Of a DNA stretch of 64,000 nt, positions 47,816-56,235 are shown piece by piece. The stretch covers positions 4,874,176 to 4,938,175 of the forward strand of contig NZ_LR733275.1 in NCBI RefSeq assembly GCF_902506415.1, written 5' to 3'. A program made the position numbers and the translations under genes. Numbering within the stretch: position 1 is the stretch's first letter; each line of letters opens with the position of its first letter. This DNA is from Massilia sp. 9I (lineage in GTDB: Bacteria > Pseudomonadota > Gammaproteobacteria > Burkholderiales > Burkholderiaceae_D). Below the pieces are notes generated by a model, which worked only from the letters and a program-made list of their open reading frames with translations, ran no database searches and had not been told where the DNA came from.

Positions 47816-48961
47816 ATGACTAACCGCACTAACACGACTCCTGCCGCCGCGCGCGTGCTGACGCTGACCGCGATCGCGCTGAGCCTCTCGGCCTGCACCA
47901 CCATCTTCGAATCGGACAAGGTCGACTACCGCGGCGCCAAGCGGGCTGCCAACCTCGAAGTCCCGCCCGACCTCACCGCTCTGCAACGCGACAACCGCTA
48001 CGCCGTCCCCGACGGCAAGGGCGTGGCGACTGCCTCGGGCATGCAGCAGCGCGCCGGCCAGTCAGGCGCCGCGCCGGTCGCGGGTTCGATGGAAGCCATC
48101 GGTCCGCTCTCGACCGAGGCGGTGAGCGTACAGCGCAACGGCGACCAGCGCTGGCTGGTGGTCAAGCAGACCCCGGAACAGCTGTGGCCGCAACTGCGCC
48201 AGTTCTGGGAGAACCAGGGCTTCGCGATCGAGACCGAATCGGCCACGACCGGCACCATGGAAACCAACTGGGTCGAGAACCGCTCGAAGATCCCGCAGGA
48301 CTTCATCCGCAACGCGCTGGGCAAAGTGTTTGACCGCGCCTATTCGACCGGCGAGCGCGACAAGTTCCGCACCCGCCTCGAGCGCCTGCCGGACGGCTCG
48401 ACCGAGGTCTACATCAGCCACCGCGGCGCCGAAGAAGTGCTGCAGGGCGCGCAGAAGGAAACCACGATCTGGACCGTGCGTCCGAACGATCCGGGCCTCG
48501 AGTCGCAATTCCTGGGCCGCCTGGTCGCGCAGCTGACCGGCGTGAAGGAAACCAAGCAGGCCGAGACCATGGTCGCCAACGCACCGGTGGCCGCTCAGCA
48601 CGCCAAGCTGGTCGGCAACGTCGTCGAGCTGGACGAAGGCTTCGACCGCGCATGGCGCCGCGTCGGCCTGGCGCTGGACCGCGTCGGCTTCACCGTCGAA
48701 GACCGCGACCGCGTGCAGGGCGTGTACTTCGTGCGCTACGTCGATCCGGACGCCGCCAACAAGGAAGGCTTCCTCAAGAAGCTGTTCACCTTCGGCAGCG
48801 CGGAAGAGAAGGCCAAGGAAGCGCAGCGCTACCGCGTGCTCGTCAAGGCGGAGCAGGGCGCGTCGACCAGCCAGGTGAGCGTGCAGACCAATGACGGCAA
48901 ATCGGAAACCGGCGAGACCGGCGCGAAGATCCTGAAGCTGCTGACGGATGAGCTGAAGTAA
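47816..48961 (+). CDS. bamC: Outer-membrane assembly lipoprotein BamC
   Basis: A 381-residue outer-membrane lipoprotein (formerly NlpB) of the Bam complex. Lipobox LSLSAC is near residue 26 and starts the unstructured DUF-like N-terminal tail (YRGAKRAANLEVPPDLTALQ, the segment that binds BamD). Two helix-grip domains follow at about 100-210 and 250-380 (ARRVGLALDRVGFTVEDRDR repeat). It follows dapA, as in E. coli, and ends at a strong terminator. Confidence 0.93.
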   Translation: MTNRTNTTPAAARVLTLTAIALSLSACTTIFESDKVDYRGAKRAANLEVPPDLTALQRDNRYAVPDGKGVATASGMQQRAGQSGAAPVAGSMEAIGPLSTEAVSVQRNGDQRWLVVKQTPEQLWPQLRQFWENQGFAIETESATTGTMETNWVENRSKIPQDFIRNALGKVFDRAYSTGERDKFRTRLERLPDGSTEVYISHRGAEEVLQGAQKETTIWTVRPNDPGLESQFLGRLVAQLTGVKETKQAETMVANAPVAAQHAKLVGNVVELDEGFDRAWRRVGLALDRVGFTVEDRDRVQGVYFVRYVDPDAANKEGFLKKLFTFGSAEEKAKEAQRYRVLVKAEQGASTSQVSVQTNDGKSETGETGAKILKLLTDELK

Positions 48962-48983
48962 TCGGACGTTCGAGCTTCAATGA

Positions 48984-49013
48984 GAAACCGGCCTTTCTAG
49001 GCCGGTTTTTTTA
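48984..49013 (+). terminator. Rho-independent terminator after bamC
   Basis: AAACCGGCC-TTTCTA-GGCCGGTTT followed by a run of seven T (49005-49012). Confidence 0.9.
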
Positions 49014-49034
49014 TGCGTGGGTGGTTTGCTTGAG

Positions 49035-49142
49035 AAATTAGGTTCCGGCCTGCGCCGGAACGACGTGCTGAGAGGGGTGGCCACAACGAAGTTTCGTTAG
49101 CCTAAAGACCGTCATCCCGGCGAAGGCCGGGATCCAATTTTG
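49035..49142. repeat. REP-like inverted pair, copy 2
   Basis: Left arm AAATTAGG plus hairpin TTCCGGC-CTGC-GCCGGAA; right arm hairpin ATCCCGGC-GAAG-GCCGGGAT followed by CCAATTTT. The centre carries AAAGACCGTCAT, as in copy 1 (TTAAGACCGTCAT). The spacer between arms is longer than in copy 1. Confidence 0.75.
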
Positions 49143-49176
49143 GAGGCGTACCGATCGCGTTTAAAACGTACCGACG

Positions 49177-49206
49177 AAAAAAAACCGGCCCCGAAAGGCC
49201 GGTTTT
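49177..49206 (-). terminator. Terminator of the Ala-rich lipoprotein gene
   Basis: The stem AACCGGCC/GGCCGGTT has an eight-base A-run (49177-49184) that is a T-run on the minus strand. It uses the same GGCC core as the bamC terminator. Confidence 0.85.
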
Positions 49207-49223
49207 GAATCAGATCGAGCTGA

Positions 49224-49502
49224 TTACTTGGTTGCAGCAGCGTCAGCAGCTTGCGAAGCAGCGGTCGAAGCAGCAGCAGCAGCGTCAGCAGCGGTCGAAG
49301 CAGCAGCCGAAGCGGCAGCAGCAGCGTCAGCAGCCGGAGCAGCGGTGGTTGCGTCGGTAGCGGCCGGGGTAGCGGCTGCGTCGGTGGTTGCAGCAGCAGG
49401 AGCTTCGACAGCAGCAGGAGCGACCGGAGCAGCTTCTTCTTTCTTGCTGCAAGCAGCCAGAGCAACAGCCATCAGGGAAACGATCAGCAGGGATTTTTTC
49501 AT
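49224..49502 (-). CDS. Small Ala-rich lipoprotein
   Basis: A 92-residue lipoprotein with lipobox VALAAC near residue 18, followed by SKKEEAAP and then a low-complexity stretch of Ala, Thr and Asp (AADAAAAASAAAS blocks). The DNA is built from GCAGCAG-type triplets with an 8-to-12-residue period. No function is recognised; such small, abundant Ala-rich lipoproteins recall Lpp-like or entericidin-like proteins in size but not in sequence. It has its own terminator and a 268-base upstream region that is AT-rich. Confidence 0.7.
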   Translation of the reverse strand: MKKSLLIVSLMAVALAACSKKEEAAPVAPAAVEAPAAATTDAAATPAATDATTAAPAADAAAAASAAASTAADAAAAASTAASQAADAAATK

Positions 49503-49770
49503 GATTTTCCTTAATATTTCAAAAGTAAGTACTGCTTGTTTGAATAATAATTACCGGTAATTATTGCTCAGAGGAATTCTCGTGCTTTTAAGAAAAGCAA
49601 TACTGCCAGATAGGCAACGGAACCTTCCTGACCTGATATTATAGCCAAATTTACTGAATCGCAATAGCAAACTCATGCTCTAGCGAAAGTATTTTCAGCT
49701 CCAACAAGGTTTATCTTGTTACAAGATGCAACCTGCTGGAGCATTTGGCCGACCAGTCCACATATAACGT

Positions 49771-50250
49771 TCACAAGCCGGTTTTGGTTGACTGTAAAAC
49801 AGCTTTTGATTCTTCCCAAATCGCATCGAAACGATGGCGCGGCAGATCCACGGCGCCCGGAGAGGCGAATGCCGCTTCACCGCGCATGTGGTCACTATGG
49901 AAACGCCGCAGCACGTGGGCGTCGTCCACGATGCAGAACGAATCCGTCAGTTGATGTAGAGTTTTGGGCGTGGCGCGGCATTCTGCGCCATGGCTGTAGT
50001 CGCGCAGCAGGCGCAGGAAACGCGGGTAGTGGCGCTCGATGTGGCCGGGTGTGTGCATCGCCAGGCGCAGCACGCCGCCACGTTTCAAGAATTCTCGAAG
50101 CGTCGCGTCGACGTCGCTCGCGCCCAGCGGGAACACTGCAAAGTCCGGGTCGAACAGGTCGAGCCGGGTACGGGCGGCGGCCAGGCAGGCGCGGAAATGT
50201 GCTTCACATTCCGCCCGGGTATCGAAACGCGTCGAAGTCGCTTCCTGCAT
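49771..50250 (-). CDS. Conserved protein of unknown function in operon with roxA
   Basis: A 159-residue cytoplasmic protein. It has a pattern like one half of a phospholipase-D fold (RTRLDLFDPDFAVFPLG, FLKRGGVLRLAMHTPGHI, FCIVDDAHVLRRFHSDHM) but lacks the HxK(x4)D catalytic motif, so any enzymatic role is doubtful. It starts 12 bases after the RoxA gene and is probably co-transcribed with it. The start at 50250 follows a purine-rich stretch. I do not recognise a named family. Confidence 0.7.
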   Translation of the reverse strand: MQEATSTRFDTRAECEAHFRACLAAARTRLDLFDPDFAVFPLGASDVDATLREFLKRGGVLRLAMHTPGHIERHYPRFLRLLRDYSHGAECRATPKTLHQLTDSFCIVDDAHVLRRFHSDHMRGEAAFASPGAVDLPRHRFDAIWEESKAVLQSTKTGL

Positions 50251-50262
50251 GGCTCCCCCTTG

Positions 50263-51384
50263 TCAGCCCAGTTCGATCCAGCCGTCCTGGTACCAGGTGT
50301 ACAGCGCTTCCAGCACGTCGTCGGTCGCGCTCCCCAGGAGGGCGCCACTCAGGCGACGCTCGTTGGCCAGCACGTCCAGCACGGCCTTGTCGGCGCGGCC
50401 GACGGCGAAGGATTCGCCGTTGATGAAGACGTTCTTGCCGCGGTAGAGCATCAGGGTCTTGCTCGACAGCTTGAGCCCCTTCTTCGCCGCCGTCTCCATG
50501 AAGCGTCCCACCGTCAGCGGCTTGGCCGGGCCGGTGAAGAACACGTTGTGCTTCGGTTCGGAAAGATGTTCGCCCAGGAAGATGGTCACGTCTTCCTCGT
50601 CCCAGCGCACCTTGTTCAGTTCCTCGGTGATGGTCGTCAGCATCTCGCGCGGGATCTCGGCCGGGTTCTTCGGCTGCTGCAGTTGCGGGTCGGCATAGCG
50701 GCCCGGCAGGTCGATCGAGTCAGCCATGAATTGTAGGAAGGCTTCGCCCAGTTCCTGATAGGAGGGCGAGCGGAAGCCGATCGAATAGGTCATGCATTCG
50801 CCCTCGGCCACGCCGTCGTGGGCGTAATGCGGCGGCAGGTAGAGCATGTCGCCCGGTTCCAGCACGAACTCTTCTTCCGCCTCGAAGTTGGCGAGGATCT
50901 TGAGCGGCAGGCCTTCGACCAGGCTCAGGTCCTGCTGGGCGCTGATTTTCCAGCGGCGCTTGCCCTGGGCTTGCAGCAGGAACACGTCGTAGGAATCGAA
51001 ATGGGGACCGACGCCGCCGCCATCGCCGGCAACGCTCACCATCAGGTCGTCGAGGCGCGCATCCGGCACGAAGCGGAACTGGCGCAGCAGCTCGTCGGCG
51101 CGCTCGTCGTACAGGTTGACGCCTTGCACCAGCATGGTCCATTCGCGCTCATTGCGCGCCGGCAGTTCGGTGAGCGGACCGTGCTGCATGTCCCACTGGC
51201 CGTCGCGCTGGGTAACCAGGCGCGATTCGACGTAATTCTGGCGGGCGAGTTCGGCGAGTTTCTCGAAGGTGAGCAGGGGCTTGAAACCGGGGATCGCCTG
51301 GCGGATCAGCAGGGGTTTCTTATGCCAGTAATCGCGCAGGAACTGGGCGGGAGTAATATTCCCGAGAAGCTGTAATTTTTTCAT
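50263..51384 (-). CDS. roxA: Ribosomal oxygenase RoxA (YcfD), 50S protein L16 arginine hydroxylase
   Basis: A 373-residue JmjC-type cupin, Fe(II)/2-oxoglutarate-dependent. The HxD iron ligands are H128 and D130 in VGPHFDSYD, and the distal His is in LPPHYAHDGVAEGE near residue 190. The N-terminal FLRDYWHKKPLLIRQA and the C-terminal winged-helix region agree with E. coli YcfD, which hydroxylates an Arg in ribosomal protein L16. A TATAAT lies only 5 bases before the ATG, so the mRNA may be leaderless or start further upstream. It diverges from slyD. Confidence 0.92.
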   Translation of the reverse strand: MKKLQLLGNITPAQFLRDYWHKKPLLIRQAIPGFKPLLTFEKLAELARQNYVESRLVTQRDGQWDMQHGPLTELPARNEREWTMLVQGVNLYDERADELLRQFRFVPDARLDDLMVSVAGDGGGVGPHFDSYDVFLLQAQGKRRWKISAQQDLSLVEGLPLKILANFEAEEEFVLEPGDMLYLPPHYAHDGVAEGECMTYSIGFRSPSYQELGEAFLQFMADSIDLPGRYADPQLQQPKNPAEIPREMLTTITEELNKVRWDEEDVTIFLGEHLSEPKHNVFFTGPAKPLTVGRFMETAAKKGLKLSSKTLMLYRGKNVFINGESFAVGRADKAVLDVLANERRLSGALLGSATDDVLEALYTWYQDGWIELG

Positions 51385-51389
51385 GCGCC

Positions 51390-51435
51390 ATTATAACCAG
51401 TGTGATAAGTGCCACGGTCGCGTGAGGGGTATAAT
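51390..51435. promoter_or_regulatory. Divergent -10 boxes for roxA and slyD
   Basis: TATAAT at 51430-51435 (+) lies 27 bases before the slyD start. TATAAT at 51395-51390 (-) lies 5 bases before the roxA start. No consensus -35 is visible for either. Confidence 0.5.
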
Positions 51436-51462
51436 CCGGGGCTTACAACGAAAGGATCTGCG

Positions 51463-51999
51463 ATGAAGATTGCCAAGAATACGGTCGTGTCGGTCAACTA
51501 TCGACTGTCGGACGCCCAGAACAACCTGATCGAAGAGGGCTCGCAGCCGATGGTGTACCTGCACGGCGGCTACGAAAACACCCTGCCGAAGATCGAAGAA
51601 GAACTCGACGGCAAGGAAACCGGCTATTCGTCGACGATCCAGGTCGAGCCGGAAGACGCCTTCGGTGACTACGATCCGGAACTGGTGAAGGTCGAAGACC
51701 GCAAGCGCCTGCCGGAGCCGCTCGAAGTCGGCATGCAGTTCGAAGGCATGGCGGAAGGCGTGGACGACGAGCCGACCATCTTCACCGTGACCGACATCGC
51801 GGACGACAAGGTGGTTCTGGACGGCAACCACCCGCTGGCGGGCATGGCCCTGCGTTTCGACCTGTCGGTGATCGACGTGCGCGAAGCCACCGCCGAAGAA
51901 ATCGCCCACGGCCACGTGCATGGCGCGCATGGTCACCATCACGAAGAGATGGAAGACAGCGAACAGGGCGACCACTTCCGTAGCCAGCCGCTGAACTAA
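51463..51999 (+). CDS. slyD: FKBP-type peptidyl-prolyl isomerase SlyD
   Basis: A 178-residue cytoplasmic chaperone and prolyl isomerase. The FKBP part is at 1-70 and 130-150 (VSVNYRLSDAQNNLIEEG, FEGMAEGVDDEPTIFTV) with the inserted IF chaperone domain at about 75-125 (ETGYSSTIQVEPEDAFGDYD). A His-rich tail (HGHVHGAHGHHHEEMED) can bind nickel and other metals. The start at 51463 is preceded by AAAGGA. Confidence 0.95.
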   Translation: MKIAKNTVVSVNYRLSDAQNNLIEEGSQPMVYLHGGYENTLPKIEEELDGKETGYSSTIQVEPEDAFGDYDPELVKVEDRKRLPEPLEVGMQFEGMAEGVDDEPTIFTVTDIADDKVVLDGNHPLAGMALRFDLSVIDVREATAEEIAHGHVHGAHGHHHEEMEDSEQGDHFRSQPLN

Positions 52000-52007
52000 G
52001 ACCTTCG

Positions 52008-52034
52008 TACGGTGGGTGGTTTCCGCCCACCGTA
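52008..52034. repeat. Hairpin TACGGTGGG/CCCACCGTA after slyD
   Basis: A 9-base perfect stem with a 9-base loop lies in the 45 bases between slyD and the convergent secreted-protein gene. No T-run. The GGTGGGY/RCCCACC core recalls the hairpin at 43934. Confidence 0.55.
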
Positions 52035-52044
52035 GATCAAACCC

Positions 52045-53016
52045 TCAGCGTGAGGCCTCGCCCAGGCTGAACACATTCTCGCCCTTGCCCGCCACGTGCA
52101 CCTCGACTGCGTGCGCCCCGACGGACAAGTGCCCCAGATTGCCGCGCCACTCGATTCCCGGCCGCGCATCCTTGGACAGCCCAGCGCTGTCCACCACCAG
52201 TACCCGTCCCTTGAACTTGGCCGCCTGCGTCTGCACCTGACGGCGCGTATCGGCAAAGCCGTCATGCCCGGTCGGCGCCCGCTGCAGCAGCGCGCGCAGG
52301 CCATTGGCCGGCTGCAGCAAGGGCTGCATATTCCCTTCCGCGAACAGCACCACCGCGTCCACCTTGTCCTGTTTGGCGATCGCGAACAGCCGGTTCAGCC
52401 AGAAGCGGTTGGCCACCGACCGGTCCTCGTATTCGCTATTGCGTCCCGCCGCCGGCAGGTAGTGGTTGTTGGCAGCGGGCAGGTTGATGGTGGCGTACAG
52501 TACCTTGCCGACCTGCCAGTGGGCGTTCTCGGCGTAGCTGCGGAACCGTGGGCTGCTTGACAGGCGCGTGACGGGCAGCTTTTCCTTGCCCAGCGCTTCG
52601 GGCTCGCCGTAGAACAGTTCGCGCAGCCGGTTCAGGCGTTCGATGGCGTTGGTGCGGCCGGCCGAATTGCGGCAGCCGGTCCAGTCGCTCCCGCTCAAGG
52701 AGAGGATCACGGGGCGCTTTTCCTTGTCGAACAGTTCGCGCCGCTTTTGGTAGACGCGGTCGCCGCAGGCTTCCTGTTCGCCTTTGATGCCGGTGACGAC
52801 GAGGAAGGCGAGGTCCTCGTCCTTGGCCTCCTGCAGCACGTCCTTCAGTGCGGCTTCGCCGCCCTCGGCAGCGCGGTGTCCGACCACGGCGAAGCTGTGT
52901 ACACGCGGATCCTCCAGCACTTCCGTCGCCTTCTTCCTGTCGCGCGCGGTGCCCGGGACCGTGATCACGGCCGCCGCGAGCAGGCTAGCGAGAAGGAGGT
53001 GACGGCGCGCCGGCAT
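52045..53016 (-). CDS. Exported protein of unknown function, coupled to mutS
   Basis: A 323-residue exported protein; the N-terminal hydrophobic segment (to about residue 24) ends near TARDR. The body has an alternating beta-alpha pattern with SFAVVGHRAAEGGEAALKD, DLAFLVVTGIKGE, PVILSLSGSDWTGC and VDAVVLFAEGNMQPLL strands. This recalls a calcineurin-like phosphoesterase lacking most metal-ligand motifs, but the family is not certain. Its start overlaps the mutS stop codon (TGATG), so it may be made from the mutS transcript. Confidence 0.72.
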   Translation of the reverse strand: MPARRHLLLASLLAAAVITVPGTARDRKKATEVLEDPRVHSFAVVGHRAAEGGEAALKDVLQEAKDEDLAFLVVTGIKGEQEACGDRVYQKRRELFDKEKRPVILSLSGSDWTGCRNSAGRTNAIERLNRLRELFYGEPEALGKEKLPVTRLSSSPRFRSYAENAHWQVGKVLYATINLPAANNHYLPAAGRNSEYEDRSVANRFWLNRLFAIAKQDKVDAVVLFAEGNMQPLLQPANGLRALLQRAPTGHDGFADTRRQVQTQAAKFKGRVLVVDSAGLSKDARPGIEWRGNLGHLSVGAHAVEVHVAGKGENVFSLGEASR

Positions 53017-55682
53017 CAGGCGGCGAGCCTCTTCAGCTCATAGAGCCGCTCGAGCGCTTCGCGCGGGCTCAGGGCATCCGGATCGATGGCCGCGAGGGCC
53101 TTCTGCAGTTCGTCCTGCACGCCATCGGCAGCTGCGTCGTAGGACGCGACCGGTGCTTCCTCGACGTCGTCGCAGGGCGCGGCGAACAGGTCGAGCTGCG
53201 GCGTTGCACCGACTGCCTGTGATTCCAGGCGCGCCAGGTGCTTGCGCGCGGCGCGGATCACGGCCGGGGGCACACCGGCCAGCTGCGCCACCTGCAGGCC
53301 GTAGCTCTGCGAGGCCGGGCCGTCCTGCACCGCGTGCAGGAACACGATGCTGTCCTTGTGCTCGACCGCCGACAGGTGCACGTTGACCGCGCTGGCGTGG
53401 GTCTCCGGCAGCTGGGTCAGTTCGAAGTAGTGGGTCGCGAACAGCGTGAAGCTGCGGCTGGTTTCGATCAGGTGGCGCGCGATGGCCCAGGCCAGCGCAA
53501 GGCCATCAAAAGTAGAGGTGCCGCGGCCGACTTCGTCCATCAGCACCAGCGAGTGTTCGGTGGCGCCGTTCAGGATCGCGGCCGATTCGGTCATCTCGAC
53601 CATGAAGGTCGAGCGGCCGTTGGCCAGGTCGTCACTGGCGCCGATACGGGTGAAGATGCGGTCGATCGGGCCGATCGTGGCACTGGTCGCCGGCACGTAG
53701 CTGCCGACGTAGGCCAGCAGCGTGATCAATGCCACCTGGCGCATGAAGGTCGATTTACCGCCCATGTTCGGGCCGGTGATCAGGAGCATGCGGCGCTCGT
53801 CCGACAGGCGGCAATCGTTGGAGATGAAGCGTTCGATCTGGTTTTCCACCACCGGGTGGCGGCCTTCGACGATGTTCAAGCATGGCTCGTCGACCAGCTG
53901 CGGCGCGCACCAGTTGTTGCGCACCGCGTGGCTGGTGAGCGCGACCAGGGTGTCGAGCTGCGCCAGGCCGCCGGCGACCGATTGCAGCACGCCGATGAAC
54001 GGGGCCAGGTCGCCAAGCAGCTGGTCGTACAGCATCTTCTCGCGCGCCAGCGCGCGGTCTTGCGCGGACAGGGCCTTGTCCTCGAAAGCCTTGAGTTCCG
54101 GCGTGATGTAGCGTTCGCAGTTCTTGAGGGTCTGGCGGCGCTGGTAGTCGAGCGGCACCTTGTCGGCTTGGCCGTTGGTGACTTCGATGTAGAAGCCATG
54201 CACGCGGTTGTACTCGACGCGCAGGTTGGCAATCCCCGTGCGGGCGCGCTCGCGGGTTTCGAGGTCGACCAGGAACTGGCCGGCGTTCTCGGACAGCGCA
54301 CGCAGCTCGTCGAGTTCGGCGTCGAAGCCGCGCGCGAACACGCCGCCGTCGCGCACCATCACGCTCGGTTCTTCGAGGATGGCCCGGCTGAGCAGGTCGA
54401 GGCAGGCCTCGGGCGGAGAGAGCAGGTCGTGGATCTCGCGCAGCAGGCAGGTGTCGCCCGGGATGAAGCAGCGCGCCACCATCTCGCGCAGTGCCGGCAA
54501 TGTTTTTAGGCCGTCGCGCAGGCAGGACAGGTCGCGCGGGCGCGCCGACAGCAGGGCGATGCGGGTGGTGATGCGTTCAATGTCCGGGACGTTCGCCAGC
54601 GTGCTCGATAAACCGTGGGTGGCGTCGGCCTGGGCCAGCGCTTCGATGGCCTCGTGGCGCGAGCGCGCCACGCGTTGGTTGCGGCGCGCATGGTGCAGCC
54701 AGTGGCGCAGCAGGCGCGAACCCATCGCGGTACGGCAGCCGTCCAGCAGTGAGAACAGGGTCGGCGATTCCTGGCCGCGGATGGTCTCGGTCAGCTCCAG
54801 GTTGCGGCGCGTAGCCGCATCGAGGCCGATGTATTCGTTTTCGGTTTCGCAGGCCAGGCTCTTGACGTGCTGCAGGCCACGGCCCTGGGTCGACTGGGCA
54901 TAGCGTAGCAGCGCGCCGGCCGCGCCGAAGGCCGCGCCCATGCCGTCCGCGCCGAAGCCGGTGAGGGTGGCCACGCCCAGTTGCTCGAGCAGGGCGCCGT
55001 GGCCCTTGAGGACGTCGAAGTGCCACTCCGGCACACGGTTGGTGTGCGCCACCGGCTCGGCGTCGAACATGTCTGCGCAGTCGGCACGCAGGATCTCGGC
55101 CGGCGCGATGCGTTCGAGTTCCTGGGCGAGGCGGGTCTCGACGGCGCGCTGGTCGCCCGAGAATTCCATCAGGCGCAGCACGCCGCTCGCGAGCGACAGC
55201 CAGGCCAGGCCGACGGTCATATTCTTGCGCTGTGAGAGGAGGCACATCGCCAGCAGCGGGCGCTCGGCCTTTTCCGGCAGCAGGTCGCTGTCGGTCAGCG
55301 TCCCCGGCGTGACCACGCGTACCACCTTGCGCTCGACCGGACCTTTGGACAGGGCCGGGTCGCCAATCTGTTCGCAGATCGCGCAGGATTCGCCGATCTT
55401 GACCAGCTTGGCCAGGTAGCCGTCCAGCGAGTGGAAGGGCACGCCGCACATCGGGATCGGCTGGCCGTTCGAGCTGCCGCGCGCCGTCAGCGTGATGCCC
55501 AGCAGGCGCGCTGCCTTCTGCGCGTCTTCGTGGAACAGCTCGTAGAAATCGCCCATGCGGTAGAACACCAGCATGGTGGGGTAATCGGCCTTGATGCGCA
55601 GGTACTGCTGCATCATCGGTGTGACTTTTTCCGTCGCGCCGGTCTTAATGGCTGCGGCGTTGATTTCGTTGGGAGCGTTCAT
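53016..55682 (-). CDS. mutS: DNA mismatch repair protein MutS
   Basis: An 888-residue ATPase that recognises mismatches and recruits MutL. The mismatch-binding domain has the Phe-X-Glu motif in VFYRMGDFYELFHEDA near residue 36. The ABC-type ATPase domain has Walker A in ITGPNMGGKSTFMRQ near residue 635 and the signature in DDLANGRSTFMVEM, with Walker B in LVLMDEVGRGTS. The C-terminal dimerisation helix is complete. Its start follows no close ribosome site; the ATG at 55682 gives the usual N-terminus length. Confidence 0.97.
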   Translation of the reverse strand: MNAPNEINAAAIKTGATEKVTPMMQQYLRIKADYPTMLVFYRMGDFYELFHEDAQKAARLLGITLTARGSSNGQPIPMCGVPFHSLDGYLAKLVKIGESCAICEQIGDPALSKGPVERKVVRVVTPGTLTDSDLLPEKAERPLLAMCLLSQRKNMTVGLAWLSLASGVLRLMEFSGDQRAVETRLAQELERIAPAEILRADCADMFDAEPVAHTNRVPEWHFDVLKGHGALLEQLGVATLTGFGADGMGAAFGAAGALLRYAQSTQGRGLQHVKSLACETENEYIGLDAATRRNLELTETIRGQESPTLFSLLDGCRTAMGSRLLRHWLHHARRNQRVARSRHEAIEALAQADATHGLSSTLANVPDIERITTRIALLSARPRDLSCLRDGLKTLPALREMVARCFIPGDTCLLREIHDLLSPPEACLDLLSRAILEEPSVMVRDGGVFARGFDAELDELRALSENAGQFLVDLETRERARTGIANLRVEYNRVHGFYIEVTNGQADKVPLDYQRRQTLKNCERYITPELKAFEDKALSAQDRALAREKMLYDQLLGDLAPFIGVLQSVAGGLAQLDTLVALTSHAVRNNWCAPQLVDEPCLNIVEGRHPVVENQIERFISNDCRLSDERRMLLITGPNMGGKSTFMRQVALITLLAYVGSYVPATSATIGPIDRIFTRIGASDDLANGRSTFMVEMTESAAILNGATEHSLVLMDEVGRGTSTFDGLALAWAIARHLIETSRSFTLFATHYFELTQLPETHASAVNVHLSAVEHKDSIVFLHAVQDGPASQSYGLQVAQLAGVPPAVIRAARKHLARLESQAVGATPQLDLFAAPCDDVEEAPVASYDAAADGVQDELQKALAAIDPDALSPREALERLYELKRLAA

Positions 55683-55741
55683 GTGGTCGTGATTCGGTAC
55701 GGCAAGGCGGGTGCTGAGCCAGGGCTCGTCATTTTACCGCG

Positions 55742-55755
55742 TTCGGCTAGCCGAA
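55742..55755. promoter_or_regulatory. 14-base perfect palindrome TTCGGCTAGCCGAA
   Basis: It lies about 60 bases before mutS in the 214-base gap between mutS and the ABM gene. It could be an operator or part of a promoter structure; no protein is known for it here. Confidence 0.35.
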
Positions 55756-55896
55756 TGCTGCAAAACGGACAATCCCGGCTAACGCGCGTTGCGTTGCTGC
55801 CGAAATGCTACGAGGACGCCGCTCGACTCCGGGGCGAGCCTGTCAGATACTGGAAACGTCTCACGAGGCGGTTGGTTTAACAACAGGAGAAATATC

Positions 55897-56199
55897 ATGG
55901 TCAAACTCGCGTTGTTCGTTCGTCTGGAAGCCAAGCCGGGTAAGGAGAAAGAGGTAGAGAGCTTCCTGTTAAGCGGTCTTCCCCTGGTTCAGGCAGAGCC
56001 GGCTACGACAGCCTGGTTCGGCATCCGCCTGGGACCGTCCACCTTCGGGATTTTTGACGCGTTTCCAGATGAGGCTGGGCGACAAGCTCATTTGTCCGGA
56101 AAGGTCGCGGCCGCGCTGATGGAAAAAGCTGGGGACTTGTTCGCCACGCCCCCGTCAATCGAAAAGGTGGACGTTCTGGCGGCGAAGCTGCCGGGCTGA
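55897..56199 (+). CDS. Antibiotic biosynthesis monooxygenase (ABM) domain protein
   Basis: A 100-residue dimeric alpha-beta barrel protein. The first strand MVKLALFVRLEAKPGKEKEV and the later ATTAWFGIRLGPSTFGIFDAF are the ABM pattern. Members are heme-independent quinone monooxygenases or single-domain sensors; catalytic residues cannot be assigned. A strong ribosome site (CAGGAGAAAT) fixes the start at 55897. It is alone, between mutS and the truncated dehydratase gene. Confidence 0.82.
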   Translation: MVKLALFVRLEAKPGKEKEVESFLLSGLPLVQAEPATTAWFGIRLGPSTFGIFDAFPDEAGRQAHLSGKVAAALMEKAGDLFATPPSIEKVDVLAAKLPG

Positions 56200-56235
56200 G
56201 TAAGCCCAAACAGTCGCTCACGCTGCAAGGTCAGC

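Noticed and set aside
49224..49420. GCAGCAG-type repeats that look like a microsatellite or CRISPR-like array
   Set aside because: They are the coding triplets of an Ala-rich lipoprotein with irregular units and no spacers.
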